From Desulfuromonadaceae bacterium (GTDB lineage: Bacteria > Desulfobacterota > Desulfuromonadia > Geobacterales > Pseudopelobacteraceae): DNA of 64,000 nucleotides. Numbering within the stretch: position 1 is the first letter of the stretch; each line of letters starts with the position of its first letter. The position numbers were made by a program, and so were the translations under genes. The stretch is taken from NCBI GenBank assembly GCA_028683855.1, contig JAQUHA010000016.1, positions 29,882 to 93,881 on the forward strand, read 5' to 3'. The notes below the pieces were generated by a model. The model was given only the letters and a program-made list of their open reading frames with translations. It was not told the DNA's origin and did no database searches. This document shows, one piece after another, positions 21,795 through 29,596 of the stretch.

Positions 21795-22766
21795 TCAAGC
21801 TCTGTGTTCCGGCTGAACTCCAAAAACCAGCCTTAAAATCATTGCTGCCCGCCCCCACTGCCCAATAAGTAAGCGTAGTATAAACGCAGTAAAAATAACC
21901 ATCAAAACGGTAGGTAACGCAGCAGGATAGAAACGTCTAGTGAAAAGCAAACGGTTTTTAATATTGTAATAATCACTTGTATAACTTTTTTTTGATGGAT
22001 TGCTGTTCGTGCCGATGCTTGCGCCCACCTTATGATAAACAATACTCTCTGGAGCATATCCAAGTTTAAAATAATTTTGTGCCCTGATAGCCCAGTCAGC
22101 CTCTTCAAAATAAAGGAAATAATCCTCACACATCAAACCTACTTTTTCTAAAAAAGATCGAGAAACAAGCATTGATGCACCTTCAACATAGTTTATTCGA
22201 CTTTCAGCCTTTGAATAATTTATTTTATTGTTATAATTTCTAAAACGTCCGTAGTGCCACGGCAGACCTATCCAGCGGCAATATTGCCCCCCTCCCAACG
22301 CCTGAATCCTACGACGATTATTGTATGACAGAATAGTTGAACCACAAATGCCTATTGATGACTGTTCTTGCATACGAGCAACAAGATGAATAAGCGCATC
22401 CGGTTTTACAACAGTATCATTATTCAACAGCCAGAAATAATATCCATCTTTCCTTGTTATCGCATATCTGATTCCAACATTATTGCCACCTGCAAAACCC
22501 AGATTTTCACCATTACTGATTAATGTCAAAATCGCATCACTGCGTTCTGAAACACCTGATTCAGCAAGAGTACGCTGGCATTCAAAATAACGTACAGAAC
22601 GACGATTCGCCCAGTCTTTAATTTTATCCAATGAACCATCGTTGGAACCATTGTCACAGAGTACAATCCTAAAATTGGGGTATTCAAGAAGTAAAAGGCT
22701 TTCTATACATTCTACTGTATCGCGCCACCCATTCCAGTTAAGCAGAATAATATAGACACGGTTCAC
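21795..22766 (-). CDS. glycosyltransferase family 2 (rhamnosyltransferase-like)
   Basis: A 323-residue GT-A enzyme with VYIILLNWNGWRDTVECI, FRIVLCDNGSNDGSL, GENLGFAGGNNVGIRYA and YYFWLLNNDTVVKPDAL (the N-N-D-T form of the metal site), plus EDYFLYFEEADWAIRA. This pattern is typical of rhamnosyltransferase-like GT2 proteins such as WbbL. The late hydrophobic segment near residues 275-300 suggests membrane association. dTDP-rhamnose enzymes rfbB/rfbD are encoded at 43.7-45.6 kb, so rhamnose is a reasonable donor. It overlaps the UbiA gene by ATGA. Confidence 0.87.
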   Translation of the reverse strand: MNRVYIILLNWNGWRDTVECIESLLLLEYPNFRIVLCDNGSNDGSLDKIKDWANRRSVRYFECQRTLAESGVSERSDAILTLISNGENLGFAGGNNVGIRYAITRKDGYYFWLLNNDTVVKPDALIHLVARMQEQSSIGICGSTILSYNNRRRIQALGGGQYCRWIGLPWHYGRFRNYNNKINYSKAESRINYVEGASMLVSRSFLEKVGLMCEDYFLYFEEADWAIRAQNYFKLGYAPESIVYHKVGASIGTNSNPSKKSYTSDYYNIKNRLLFTRRFYPAALPTVLMVIFTAFILRLLIGQWGRAAMILRLVFGVQPEHRA

Positions 22767-23605
22767 TTATAAATGCTCCAAACAACCATTAACAACCAAA
22801 CAAGACTAACTACTAATAACACAGGATCCTTTATGAGTGATTCGGTCGGATCTCCACTTTGACCGGAGCTAACTCTGAATATGTACCTCAGTAAGCCAAA
22901 AAGACAGAGAGGAACAGTATATACAAGCTTCTGCTTATTCAAGGCGTACATTGAGTATGTTACAAGAACGGCACCAGCCGTCATATAAAGAGTTCCACTC
23001 AGAAACCCTGTCGGGTAGCAAGTAAGAGTGGTACGATGTTCTCCAGCCATAATTCCAAGTGTTCTAAATTCACTTAAACGCTTCCCTGTACTTAGAAAAA
23101 CTGCAAGCAAAAAGACAGTTAAAAATAACCATGACGAAATTTGAATATTAAACAACACGCCACCAGACTGAAGTCGGATTAGAAAACCGGCTGCAATGCA
23201 AAAAACATCCACAACAGGAATAGTTTTAAGCTTCAGAGAGTACAGAATAGTAATAGCAGTGTAAACAAGCAGTAAAAAAAAGAATTGGTGAGAAATGAAA
23301 ACAGCAAGCAGCAGGCCAGCCAAAAGCAGTAAACTTAAAAGTAGAAATGCATGAGTTATACTTACAACACCGGCAGCTATAGGGCGAAAACGTTTTACAG
23401 GGTGGTTAATGTCCCGCTTTCGATCCATTATGTCATTAAAAACATACCCGGAGCTTGATACCATGCAAAAAGCAGCAAATGGCAGCAGGCCTAGAACAAA
23501 ATGTCCCGGCAATAATATCTGACCTGTCAGAAAAGGTGGAAAAAACAACATAACATTTTTCAACCACTGACTAGGCCGCAACATTGTTAGATATTTTATA
23601 ATCAT
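22763..23605 (-). CDS. UbiA-family prenyl-phosphate phosphoribosyltransferase (DPPR synthase-like)
   Basis: A polytopic membrane enzyme of 280 residues. LRPSQWLKNVMLFFPP near the N terminus is the RPxQWxKN hallmark of decaprenyl-phosphate 5-phosphoribosyltransferases, and the metal/pyrophosphate site is NDIMDRKRD (N57, D58, D61, D65). The family moves phosphoribose from PRPP to a polyprenyl phosphate, giving a lipid-linked ribofuranose that can be turned into an arabinofuranose donor. The 2'-epimerase genes are not in the window. It overlaps by ATGA both the GT2 gene and the GT-C/TPR gene. A link to glycan or pilin modification is inferred from context. Confidence 0.83.
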   Translation of the reverse strand: MIIKYLTMLRPSQWLKNVMLFFPPFLTGQILLPGHFVLGLLPFAAFCMVSSSGYVFNDIMDRKRDINHPVKRFRPIAAGVVSITHAFLLLSLLLLAGLLLAVFISHQFFFLLLVYTAITILYSLKLKTIPVVDVFCIAAGFLIRLQSGGVLFNIQISSWLFLTVFLLAVFLSTGKRLSEFRTLGIMAGEHRTTLTCYPTGFLSGTLYMTAGAVLVTYSMYALNKQKLVYTVPLCLFGLLRYIFRVSSGQSGDPTESLIKDPVLLVVSLVWLLMVVWSIYK

Positions 23606-25317
23606 TTAAATTTTTCCAACTTAATAAGATACAATTTGGCGGCAGCCAGATAATGTGCGTCAACTGGTGCTGTCAAAGCGGCTCGACTGAAATAATCCTT
23701 AGCCTTTGCCTCGTCCCCTGCTTTTAGTGCCATCTGTCCGCTTTGGTATAGCCAGAACGGATCCGGTTTCTTCTGGTTTAGTAAATCCAGTGTTTCAATT
23801 ATATCTTGAGCCAATAAAGCTCTTGATTCCTTATCAACAGAATCTAAACATTTGAAATCAGCTTTGTATAATATCTCAAGGAAATTTGCTGAAGCATTCT
23901 TTTTTTTCTTAAATACCTCGAAAAAATAATTCCTTGCCTCCAAGCATTCACCTTTGGCAAGCATGACTTGCATAACCGCTGCCTTGATTGGGTAGCGCAT
24001 TGAGACTCGTTTATTCAGACGATCAGCAGTTCCCATGGCTTCAGCAGCAAGCTTGTATTCTCCATTTTTTATAAGCTCGCCACCCATAGAATAATATAGT
24101 GAACCAAATTCAGGTGACTTACGCACAGCATCCTGGAAAAAGAGCAATTTATCACGCCAAAGAATATTCTGCTGAAAACAGATCAAACTAAAAAAAATAA
24201 GCAGTAGTGAAATTAAAGTTGTAATTACAACTGGAAACCTTCTGTACCAGACTTCGGTAATACCAACAATGCCAAGAGCAAAAAAAACAGTTGGCATATA
24301 TAGATAGCGCTCTGCAAACGGTGTCCAGGTAATATGCTTTATTGAAATAAACGCCGCAGGAGTGATAAAAAACAAAGCTGATATAAAAAATACACCAGAC
24401 AGTCGATAATTACGATAAACAAACCAGATAATTGGTAAAATTGCTACTCCCAAAAGTACGTACATATGGTGTACAGCAGTTATTGCAAAGTTAAGCGGTA
24501 GTGGTATCATTAATTTTCTTGCATAGAAACCGATCGCAACAAGCAATTCCACTGTTCCATCCAATACCTTAATCTCTTCACTCGATATGAATTTGCTTAA
24601 CCCACTTGAGCTACCTCGAAAAAAAAGAGCAATGAAAACTACTAAACATACTGGAAACATTACAGCTACAACTGCCTTGAAGCGCTGCCGTAGCGTTGCA
24701 GTACCCGGCAATCGCATGATGAGTAAAAGAAGTACTCCTCCAAAAGCAAGTGCAGTCTCCTTGACCAGAAATGATGCGACAAGAAACAGAAGAGTAGCAG
24801 CCAGAGACCTCTTGTTCGGTGCTTCAAGCCATTTCAGACAGAATAAACAGGCGGTAAGCACTAACAGTGCCATTAGTGGGTCAGTTCTTCCTGCAATCCA
24901 AGCTACCGCTTCAACATTAACAGGGTGCAGAGCAAATAATAGTGCAGCTAACGAAGCGAGCAGAACAGCTTGATTATCACGACTGACAAGAATTTTACTC
25001 GCGAGAAAATAAACCAGCAGAGTATTTCCACAATGCAGAAGAATATTCTCCAAATGCATAGTACGCGGTTCCATTCCCCATAACATATTATCAATATAAA
25101 ATGATAGTTCTACTATCGGTCTATAATAATAGGTATCGTCAGGCAGCAGGATTCTAGAGAGTGATTGATTTAACGAATAGTAGTTAAAAATACCGGGGTC
25201 ATCTATTGGATGTATACCGCTAAATATAGAAGGGTAGTAAATCGCCAGTACAAAACCAAACAAAAGGAGAGGGATCAGGTATGAATGCAACTGTTTTCTA
25301 TCTAGCCACGATCTCAA
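23602..25317 (-). CDS. polytopic GT-C-like membrane protein with TPR tail
   Basis: About ten or more transmembrane helices in the first 400 residues, then a soluble TPR-like tail (FGSLYYSMGGELIKNGEYKL; LYQSGQMALKAGDEAKAKDY). The first periplasmic loop contains HPIDDPGIF, the acidic pair expected in GT-C (PMT/TMTC-like) enzymes that use polyprenyl-phosphate sugars; HPVNVEAVAWIAGRTD and LVKETAL are also typical of this TPR-GT-C group. No ATG fits the start: TTG 25317 has GGAGG nine bases upstream and overlaps the ABC gene by 20 bases; TTG 25353 is an alternative. Could be a protein or glycan O-glycosyltransferase. Enzyme activity is inferred. Confidence 0.75.
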   Translation of the reverse strand: MRSWLDRKQLHSYLIPLLLFGFVLAIYYPSIFSGIHPIDDPGIFNYYSLNQSLSRILLPDDTYYYRPIVELSFYIDNMLWGMEPRTMHLENILLHCGNTLLVYFLASKILVSRDNQAVLLASLAALLFALHPVNVEAVAWIAGRTDPLMALLVLTACLFCLKWLEAPNKRSLAATLLFLVASFLVKETALAFGGVLLLLIMRLPGTATLRQRFKAVVAVMFPVCLVVFIALFFRGSSSGLSKFISSEEIKVLDGTVELLVAIGFYARKLMIPLPLNFAITAVHHMYVLLGVAILPIIWFVYRNYRLSGVFFISALFFITPAAFISIKHITWTPFAERYLYMPTVFFALGIVGITEVWYRRFPVVITTLISLLLIFFSLICFQQNILWRDKLLFFQDAVRKSPEFGSLYYSMGGELIKNGEYKLAAEAMGTADRLNKRVSMRYPIKAAVMQVMLAKGECLEARNYFFEVFKKKKNASANFLEILYKADFKCLDSVDKESRALLAQDIIETLDLLNQKKPDPFWLYQSGQMALKAGDEAKAKDYFSRAALTAPVDAHYLAAAKLYLIKLEKFK

Positions 25318-26161
25318 GGAAGAATGCCTCCATATCTTTGCTACGCGACTCAATCTTCTCTATTGATTGATTATTTTGCAACGATCGCTGTATAAAAAAC
25401 TGGAGTTCATCTTTACCAACATAATTTTCTTCTTGAACACCTTCAGGTGATATTGTTAGTACGGAATATCCTTCAATTCCACGCTGAAGAATGTTTGTTA
25501 CGCTATCAACCACAAGCAATTGTCCATTATTTATAACACCAACCCTATCACAAACTTTTTCGACATCATCAGTTATATGTGTACTGAAGAAAACACACTT
25601 ACCCTGTTTTTTCAGATCCAGTATAATATCCTTTACAAGAGCCCTACCGATTGGGTCAAGCCCACTCATCGGTTCATCCAGAACATACACATCAGGGTCA
25701 TGAACAAGAGTCTGCGCAAGACCAACCCGTTGAACCATACCCTTACTGTAGCCCCGCATATGACGTTTGCGGGCTTCCCATAGATCCATACGCTTTAAAA
25801 CTTCCTCAGTTCGAGTTGCCAATAAATTTGCTTCCATACCAAATTGTGAGCCAACAAATTTTATATACTCCTCAGCGCTCAGATAATCGTAGAAAGCTGG
25901 ATTCTCAGGTAGAAATCCTACGTTTGTACGAGACAAAGTCTGACTGGATTCAACCCCCATAATTCGTGATAGACCTGTTGTTGGCTTCAATAACCCCATC
26001 AACAACTTTATGGTAGTACTTTTACCCGCACCATTAGGACCCAGAAAACCGAATACTTCTCCCCTCGCCACTTCAAGGTTAAGCCCTTTAAGAGCCTCAA
26101 TTTTTGTCATTCGCTTGCCAGTAAAATTCTTACACAACCCAATTATTTCAATTGCGTTCAT
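25298..26161 (-). CDS. ABC-2 type transporter ATPase
   Basis: A 287-residue ATPase of the NatA/YxlF type. Walker A FLGPNGAGKSTTIKLL, signature YSKGMVQRVGLAQ, Walker B DVYVLDEPMSGLDP, switch FFSTHITDDVEKV. AGGAG precedes ATG 26161. It forms an exporter with the permease at 27.05-27.84 kb; a TPR protein gene lies between them, overlapping by 14 bases here. It is distinct from Wzt: no C-terminal carbohydrate-binding domain, and a different subfamily. Substrate unknown; the position after pilA-spc suggests a role in pilus or surface biogenesis. Confidence 0.9.
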   Translation of the reverse strand: MNAIEIIGLCKNFTGKRMTKIEALKGLNLEVARGEVFGFLGPNGAGKSTTIKLLMGLLKPTTGLSRIMGVESSQTLSRTNVGFLPENPAFYDYLSAEEYIKFVGSQFGMEANLLATRTEEVLKRMDLWEARKRHMRGYSKGMVQRVGLAQTLVHDPDVYVLDEPMSGLDPIGRALVKDIILDLKKQGKCVFFSTHITDDVEKVCDRVGVINNGQLLVVDSVTNILQRGIEGYSVLTISPEGVQEENYVGKDELQFFIQRSLQNNQSIEKIESRSKDMEAFFLEIVAR

Positions 26162-27050
26162 GGATATCTCCTGCTCTTTGTCTGCTGGTTTTCTTTACTG
26201 CGCCAAAAGCGAACTTACTGGTAGTAACAACCTTGCCGTCATTTTCCAGAACAAACTGTCCACCGTAAGGATCGCTTGGGGGGGGGGAGAGAAAACCCTC
26301 CATAACGAGTATTTCGATTGATGCCGGCACAACTCCAGCTGATGCTAAATAACGATCTCTAGCCTCCTCAATCCTACGTACCTCTCGAAACGCAGCTATA
26401 CGTATCTGATAGTTCTTTTTTAGAGTAGTATTCGTTTCACCCTTCTCCATCGAAATCAGGTATGCCAACGCAAGCGCAGTCTGCCCCGAAGCCTGCAAAT
26501 AACGTCCAGCCAGACTCTTGTAAATAGGAGCTCCGCTTAATTCACCAGCAAGTTTATAAAATTCTGCCGCTTTAACAAAATCTTTCAAGAAAAATGCATT
26601 ATTAAATCCTGCAAAATATGGGAGCTGCCAATCCCATGTACGAAACTTCATACCATATTCAAGCAGTTCGTTTGCAATTTTAAACTGCCCTGCATCCCAT
26701 GTAAGAAATCCCTGTGCAAAGTAATAAGCATCCATATTGTAAGGATCAAGCTTAACAGCACCATGTACAAGACGAGACATCCCCTGCAAATCAATCTGTT
26801 CCGGAGTTATTTTCCCCTCCATCCCCTTGCTAATCTCTCCGCCATAATACATCATTACCTTCATCACGAGTGAGGCAGCTGCCAGCTCCTTTAAATCTGC
26901 ACTGAGCGATTTAACAACTTGCAGACTGGGAACGTAACCCAGTTTTTCTTCAATAGGTTTGTTAAGCATATATGTCACAAAAGGGGAAATGGATAAGACA
27001 TACAAAATCAAACCCGCAAGCAACAGACAAACAGGAGCAGAAATACGCAT
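26148..27050 (-). CDS. membrane-anchored TPR-like protein of the ABC exporter operon
   Basis: A 300-residue protein with an N-terminal hydrophobic segment (about residues 7-27), then helical repeats: VKLDPYNMDAYYFAQGFLTW, then ANELLEYGMKFRTWDWQLPY and AAEFYKLAGELSGAPIYKSL, consistent with degenerate TPRs in the periplasm. The C terminus changes to a basic beta-like stretch (DPYGGQFVLENDGKVVTTSK). ATG 27050 overlaps the permease stop by one base. A run of nine Gs lies within the gene at about 26278-26286, a possible slippage site. I infer an accessory subunit of the exporter; no known family name comes to mind. Confidence 0.7.
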   Translation of the reverse strand: MRISAPVCLLLAGLILYVLSISPFVTYMLNKPIEEKLGYVPSLQVVKSLSADLKELAAASLVMKVMMYYGGEISKGMEGKITPEQIDLQGMSRLVHGAVKLDPYNMDAYYFAQGFLTWDAGQFKIANELLEYGMKFRTWDWQLPYFAGFNNAFFLKDFVKAAEFYKLAGELSGAPIYKSLAGRYLQASGQTALALAYLISMEKGETNTTLKKNYQIRIAAFREVRRIEEARDRYLASAGVVPASIEILVMEGFLSPPPSDPYGGQFVLENDGKVVTTSKFAFGAVKKTSRQRAGDIHERN

Positions 27051-27844
27051 CACTTCATCTCCCTGCGATTGAACAATATCGCAGCGCCACCCAGAAGAAT
27101 TGCGGTATATGCAACAAAATAGGCAACTGTAACACCTAAGCCTGTAAAATTAGCAGGAATGCCGTAGATTGCATTGACCTTAAGATCAAAACCAGACAGG
27201 TTAGGCAGAAAGTAGTAAAGTGCTGTAACTAACATCTTAATAAGAGGAGAAACAAGCTTTTCAGCCGACGGAGAGTATACAAATTCATAAACCTGCTGGG
27301 TTACACCGCTAGCCAGAAAGGCACAGATAGTACCGAAGATCGGGAGAAAAAAAGAAGTACTGACAGTTGAAAGCAACAACGCCACCCCCACCAGCAGAAT
27401 GTATTTAAGTGTTGTAAACAGAAGAGTAAGAACCAACAAGCTCCAGACAATCGGTCGATCAGAAGGATAAATACTGGAAGAGACCTTGATCATAACGCAG
27501 GCAAGCACACCAAGGAAAGTTGAGGTCAAAATAAGAAATAGAGTCAGTCCCATAAAACGTCCAAGCAGATAGGAACTGCGACCGATAGGAAGGCTGAGTA
27601 CACTGAATGTATATCTTCGCTCCATATCCCTCCATAATGAAGTCGCACCGAGAAAAACCGAGAGCAACAATAGAATAAATGAAATCAACGAAAGGGAAAG
27701 GGTAATGGACAACTCTGTAACCTGACGCATAGAGAGCGAAGCGGCAGATGGGATAAATAGAAAGAGTACCGAAAGAGCAATTATACCCTGAAATACCCGA
27801 TCCCTGAAAATACCCTTGAGTGTAATACCAATAATAGTAATCAT
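27050..27844 (-). CDS. ABC-2 type transporter permease
   Basis: A 264-residue membrane protein with about six helices and the ABC-2 layout: SLWRDMERRYTFSVLSLPIG followed by RSSYLLGRFMGL is the cytoplasmic coupling region seen in NosY/GldF-like permeases. ATG 27844 has AGG six bases upstream; a start five codons earlier (27859) is possible. It is cotranscribed with the TPR protein and the ATPase. No upstream promoter was convincing between it and the pilA-spc terminator, though transcription must restart in the 28040-27850 interval or read through that terminator. Confidence 0.87.
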   Translation of the reverse strand: MITIIGITLKGIFRDRVFQGIIALSVLFLFIPSAASLSMRQVTELSITLSLSLISFILLLLSVFLGATSLWRDMERRYTFSVLSLPIGRSSYLLGRFMGLTLFLILTSTFLGVLACVMIKVSSSIYPSDRPIVWSLLVLTLLFTTLKYILLVGVALLLSTVSTSFFLPIFGTICAFLASGVTQQVYEFVYSPSAEKLVSPLIKMLVTALYYFLPNLSGFDLKVNAIYGIPANFTGLGVTVAYFVAYTAILLGGAAILFNRREMK

Positions 27845-28043
27845 GTTGCACCTATGCATAATGGGTCTGAAACAGCAAAGAGTTTAAACAAAATATTCAG
27901 CAGAATGTTATTGCTCAGGTAATTAAACAGTTAAATGCAGGAGCTTCCAGCCTGCGAAAATAAGTATTGGTAGATCGCTCCCACGATGCAACAATCTGAA
28001 CATTCATCCACCGCTGCAATATTTAAACTTAAGACTGAAAAGT

Positions 28044-28074
28044 TAAAAAAAGCGGGATGTAAGAACATCCCGCC
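28044..28074 (-). terminator. rho-independent terminator after spc
   Basis: On the minus strand, GCGGGATGT (28073-28065 side) pairs perfectly with ACATCCCGC around a TCTT loop, followed by seven Ts (As at 28045-28051 on the plus strand). It is 27 bases after the spc stop and ends the pilA-spc unit. Confidence 0.9.
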
Positions 28075-28100
28075 AGTGTGTAAATCTTATACAAACAGTC

Positions 28101-28451
28101 TTACATTGTAGTCCAACCGGTAGCAAAATAAGTTACACCAAGCGTATCCGGCTTAGCATGACCAGTACCTTTAGTCTCTGGAGCCCAAAATATAGCCGTA
28201 CCATCATGAGCAGTACCAAAAGATCTTGTCCCCTGCAGATGTTGGGTGATAAGTGTGTATCCCGAAGTTGATACGATGAATCCAAGTGCATCACTAGCTG
28301 ATAATCTACCAACAGCAGTACCAACCGTTGTACCATCAGATGGAGCAACATTCTTGCCTGCGTCATCGAAAACTACTGTACTGTCTGTAGCAGAAAAAGA
28401 TGAAGTGGCTGCCATAACAACTAACAAACTTGCTAAAATAATTTTTTTCAT
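28101..28451 (-). CDS. spc: Spc/PilA-C-like short pilin partner protein
   Basis: A 116-residue exported protein. MKKIILASLLVVMAATSSFSA is a clear signal peptide with an ALA-like cut near residue 21. The remainder is beta-rich (VFDDAGKNVAPSDGTTVG; GFIVSTSGYTLITQHLQGT; AIFWAPETKGTGH) and resembles the head domain of a longer pilin split from its helix. In Geobacter sulfurreducens the gene after pilA (GSU1497) is called spc or pilA-C and stabilises PilA. I start at ATG 28451, six bases after AAGGAG; ATG 28457 abuts that site. Fifteen to twenty bases separate it from pilA. Identification rests mainly on context and architecture. Confidence 0.78.
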   Translation of the reverse strand: MKKIILASLLVVMAATSSFSATDSTVVFDDAGKNVAPSDGTTVGTAVGRLSASDALGFIVSTSGYTLITQHLQGTRSFGTAHDGTAIFWAPETKGTGHAKPDTLGVTYFATGWTTM

Positions 28452-28472
28452 ATTCATCTCCTTATTTTAATA

Positions 28473-28697
28473 TTAATTAAAAACTAATTCAGCAGGATAA
28501 GCCTGGTTATCTGCATTGTAAGACTCCAGACCGGTTTTAATATTTTTCAGGTCGCTGGCCGAAGCGCTGTGAAACGCTTTCTCGCGATAAGCTGAAAACT
28601 GTGGAATGGCGATAGCTGCCAGAATACCGATGATCGCAACAACGATCAACAGCTCGATCAGGGTAAAACCTTTGTTACTTCTGAACTTGTTTAACAT
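28473..28697 (-). CDS. pilA: short type IVa major pilin PilA (Geobacter type)
   Basis: Major pilin subunit. Leader MLNKFRSNKG is cut by prepilin peptidase before Phe1, giving FTLIELLIVVAIIGILAAIA and a mature chain of only 64 residues with Glu5, lacking the usual globular head. Aromatics lie at F1, F24, Y27, F32, Y50, Y57 and F63, nearly the same as the positions discussed for conductive pili or filaments in G. sulfurreducens (61-residue mature pilin). AAGGAG is seven bases before ATG 28697; an in-frame TTG at 28730 could yield a longer leader. Transcribed from the sigma-54 promoter at 28765-28781 with spc. Confidence 0.95.
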   Translation of the reverse strand: MLNKFRSNKGFTLIELLIVVAIIGILAAIAIPQFSAYREKAFHSASASDLKNIKTGLESYNADNQAYPAELVFN

Positions 28698-28764
28698 AAT
28701 GTAACTCCTTTCTTGGTTTGTGCTCTGCAATCAGAGCTTGGTTATGTGGTTATAAATAAGCGTG

Positions 28765-28781
28765 AGCAATATCAAGGCCAA
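28765..28781 (-). promoter_or_regulatory. sigma-54 (-24/-12) promoter of pilA
   Basis: Minus strand TTGGCCTTGATATTGCT, with GG and GC separated by exactly ten bases, the diagnostic RpoN spacing. Predicted start of transcription near 28755 leaves a leader of about 58 bases to the pilA ATG. PilS/PilR-RpoN control of pilA is established in Geobacter and Pseudomonas; pilS/pilR are not in this window. Confidence 0.82.
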
Positions 28782-28910
28782 AAAAACAAATTCATGCAAC
28801 TTACTTAAAATACATACTTAAATAAATAATGATCCAGACAACAGAACTCATTATTACCGATTTAAGTCAATTCAAAGTGACAAATATTGGCAAGCCCATA
28901 ATGGGGGTGC

Positions 28911-29579
28911 TTAATAAGCATAAAGAACTGAAAGTTCCGTTTTCTCACGTGGATTTGCGGCACGCTGTCCCTGCACATCTATACGATAATAAGCTGGCGT
29001 AGATTGCGGTTTGACAGTTCCTGCACCGCCAGAAACACCACTTCCATCAGAGAGATCCTCTGACCCTGCGGGCTGCAGCTTTGAATTTGAACATGGCTGA
29101 CCAGTGGACGTATCACCACCGCATTTGGTATCTATTATTTTCGCATATACGTTGTATCCGCTCGAATCGTTAGTTGCTTTAAGATTAAATGTTATATCCG
29201 GTTTTTCTGTAGCCAGAGTAGTTTTAGTGTCAGGAAGACAAATTGTTGCATCCCAATTAGCAGTTGAAAAACTTGTTTTTTGAACAACACACGGTGTATC
29301 AGGAATGCCCATATTAACTGTGGCATACTTTGCAGCAAGTAGAGTTAAGGCACTACCAGAAGTGTAAGTAGCAAAAATGGTCGGCAAAATATCTTTAGAT
29401 AACAATTCAGTGGCACCATAACTCGCTTCCAAAGCTGTCTTATAACTCCTGTTTGCTGATGTGATCTTAGTACTCTGCGTAACCATATATAGCAGCGTCA
29501 TTACTATACCTAAAGACAACATCATAAAGAGAAGAGCGGTAATAAGTGCTACTCCATTTTCATTTTTTACAAGACGCAT
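28911..29579 (-). CDS. pilX: PilX-like minor pilin / pilus assembly protein
   Basis: A 222-residue protein starting at ATG 29579 (MRLVKNENGVALITALLFMM), the PilX N-terminal pattern in which the usual FTLIE is replaced by VALITAL and the hydrophobic helix follows a short basic leader. The remainder is variable with two cysteine pairs and a glycine-rich loop (DGSGVSGGAGTV), ending in REKTELSVLYAY. An upstream in-frame start at 29645 would overlap pilW. It is the last gene of the minor-pilin operon. PilX is expected to sit at the pilus tip complex with PilV, PilW and PilY1. Confidence 0.82.
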   Translation of the reverse strand: MRLVKNENGVALITALLFMMLSLGIVMTLLYMVTQSTKITSANRSYKTALEASYGATELLSKDILPTIFATYTSGSALTLLAAKYATVNMGIPDTPCVVQKTSFSTANWDATICLPDTKTTLATEKPDITFNLKATNDSSGYNVYAKIIDTKCGGDTSTGQPCSNSKLQPAGSEDLSDGSGVSGGAGTVKPQSTPAYYRIDVQGQRAANPREKTELSVLYAY

Positions 29580-29596
29580 AGTTTCACCATTATTAA

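Noticed and set aside
27934..27952. GCAGG/CCTGC hairpin between spc and the exporter
   Set aside because: Short stem without a T-run; not convincing as a terminator or regulatory element.
28731..28910. Search for a cyclic di-GMP/cGAMP (GEMM) riboswitch upstream of pilA
   Set aside because: None of the conserved GEMM blocks is present in the leader; only the sigma-54 promoter was found.
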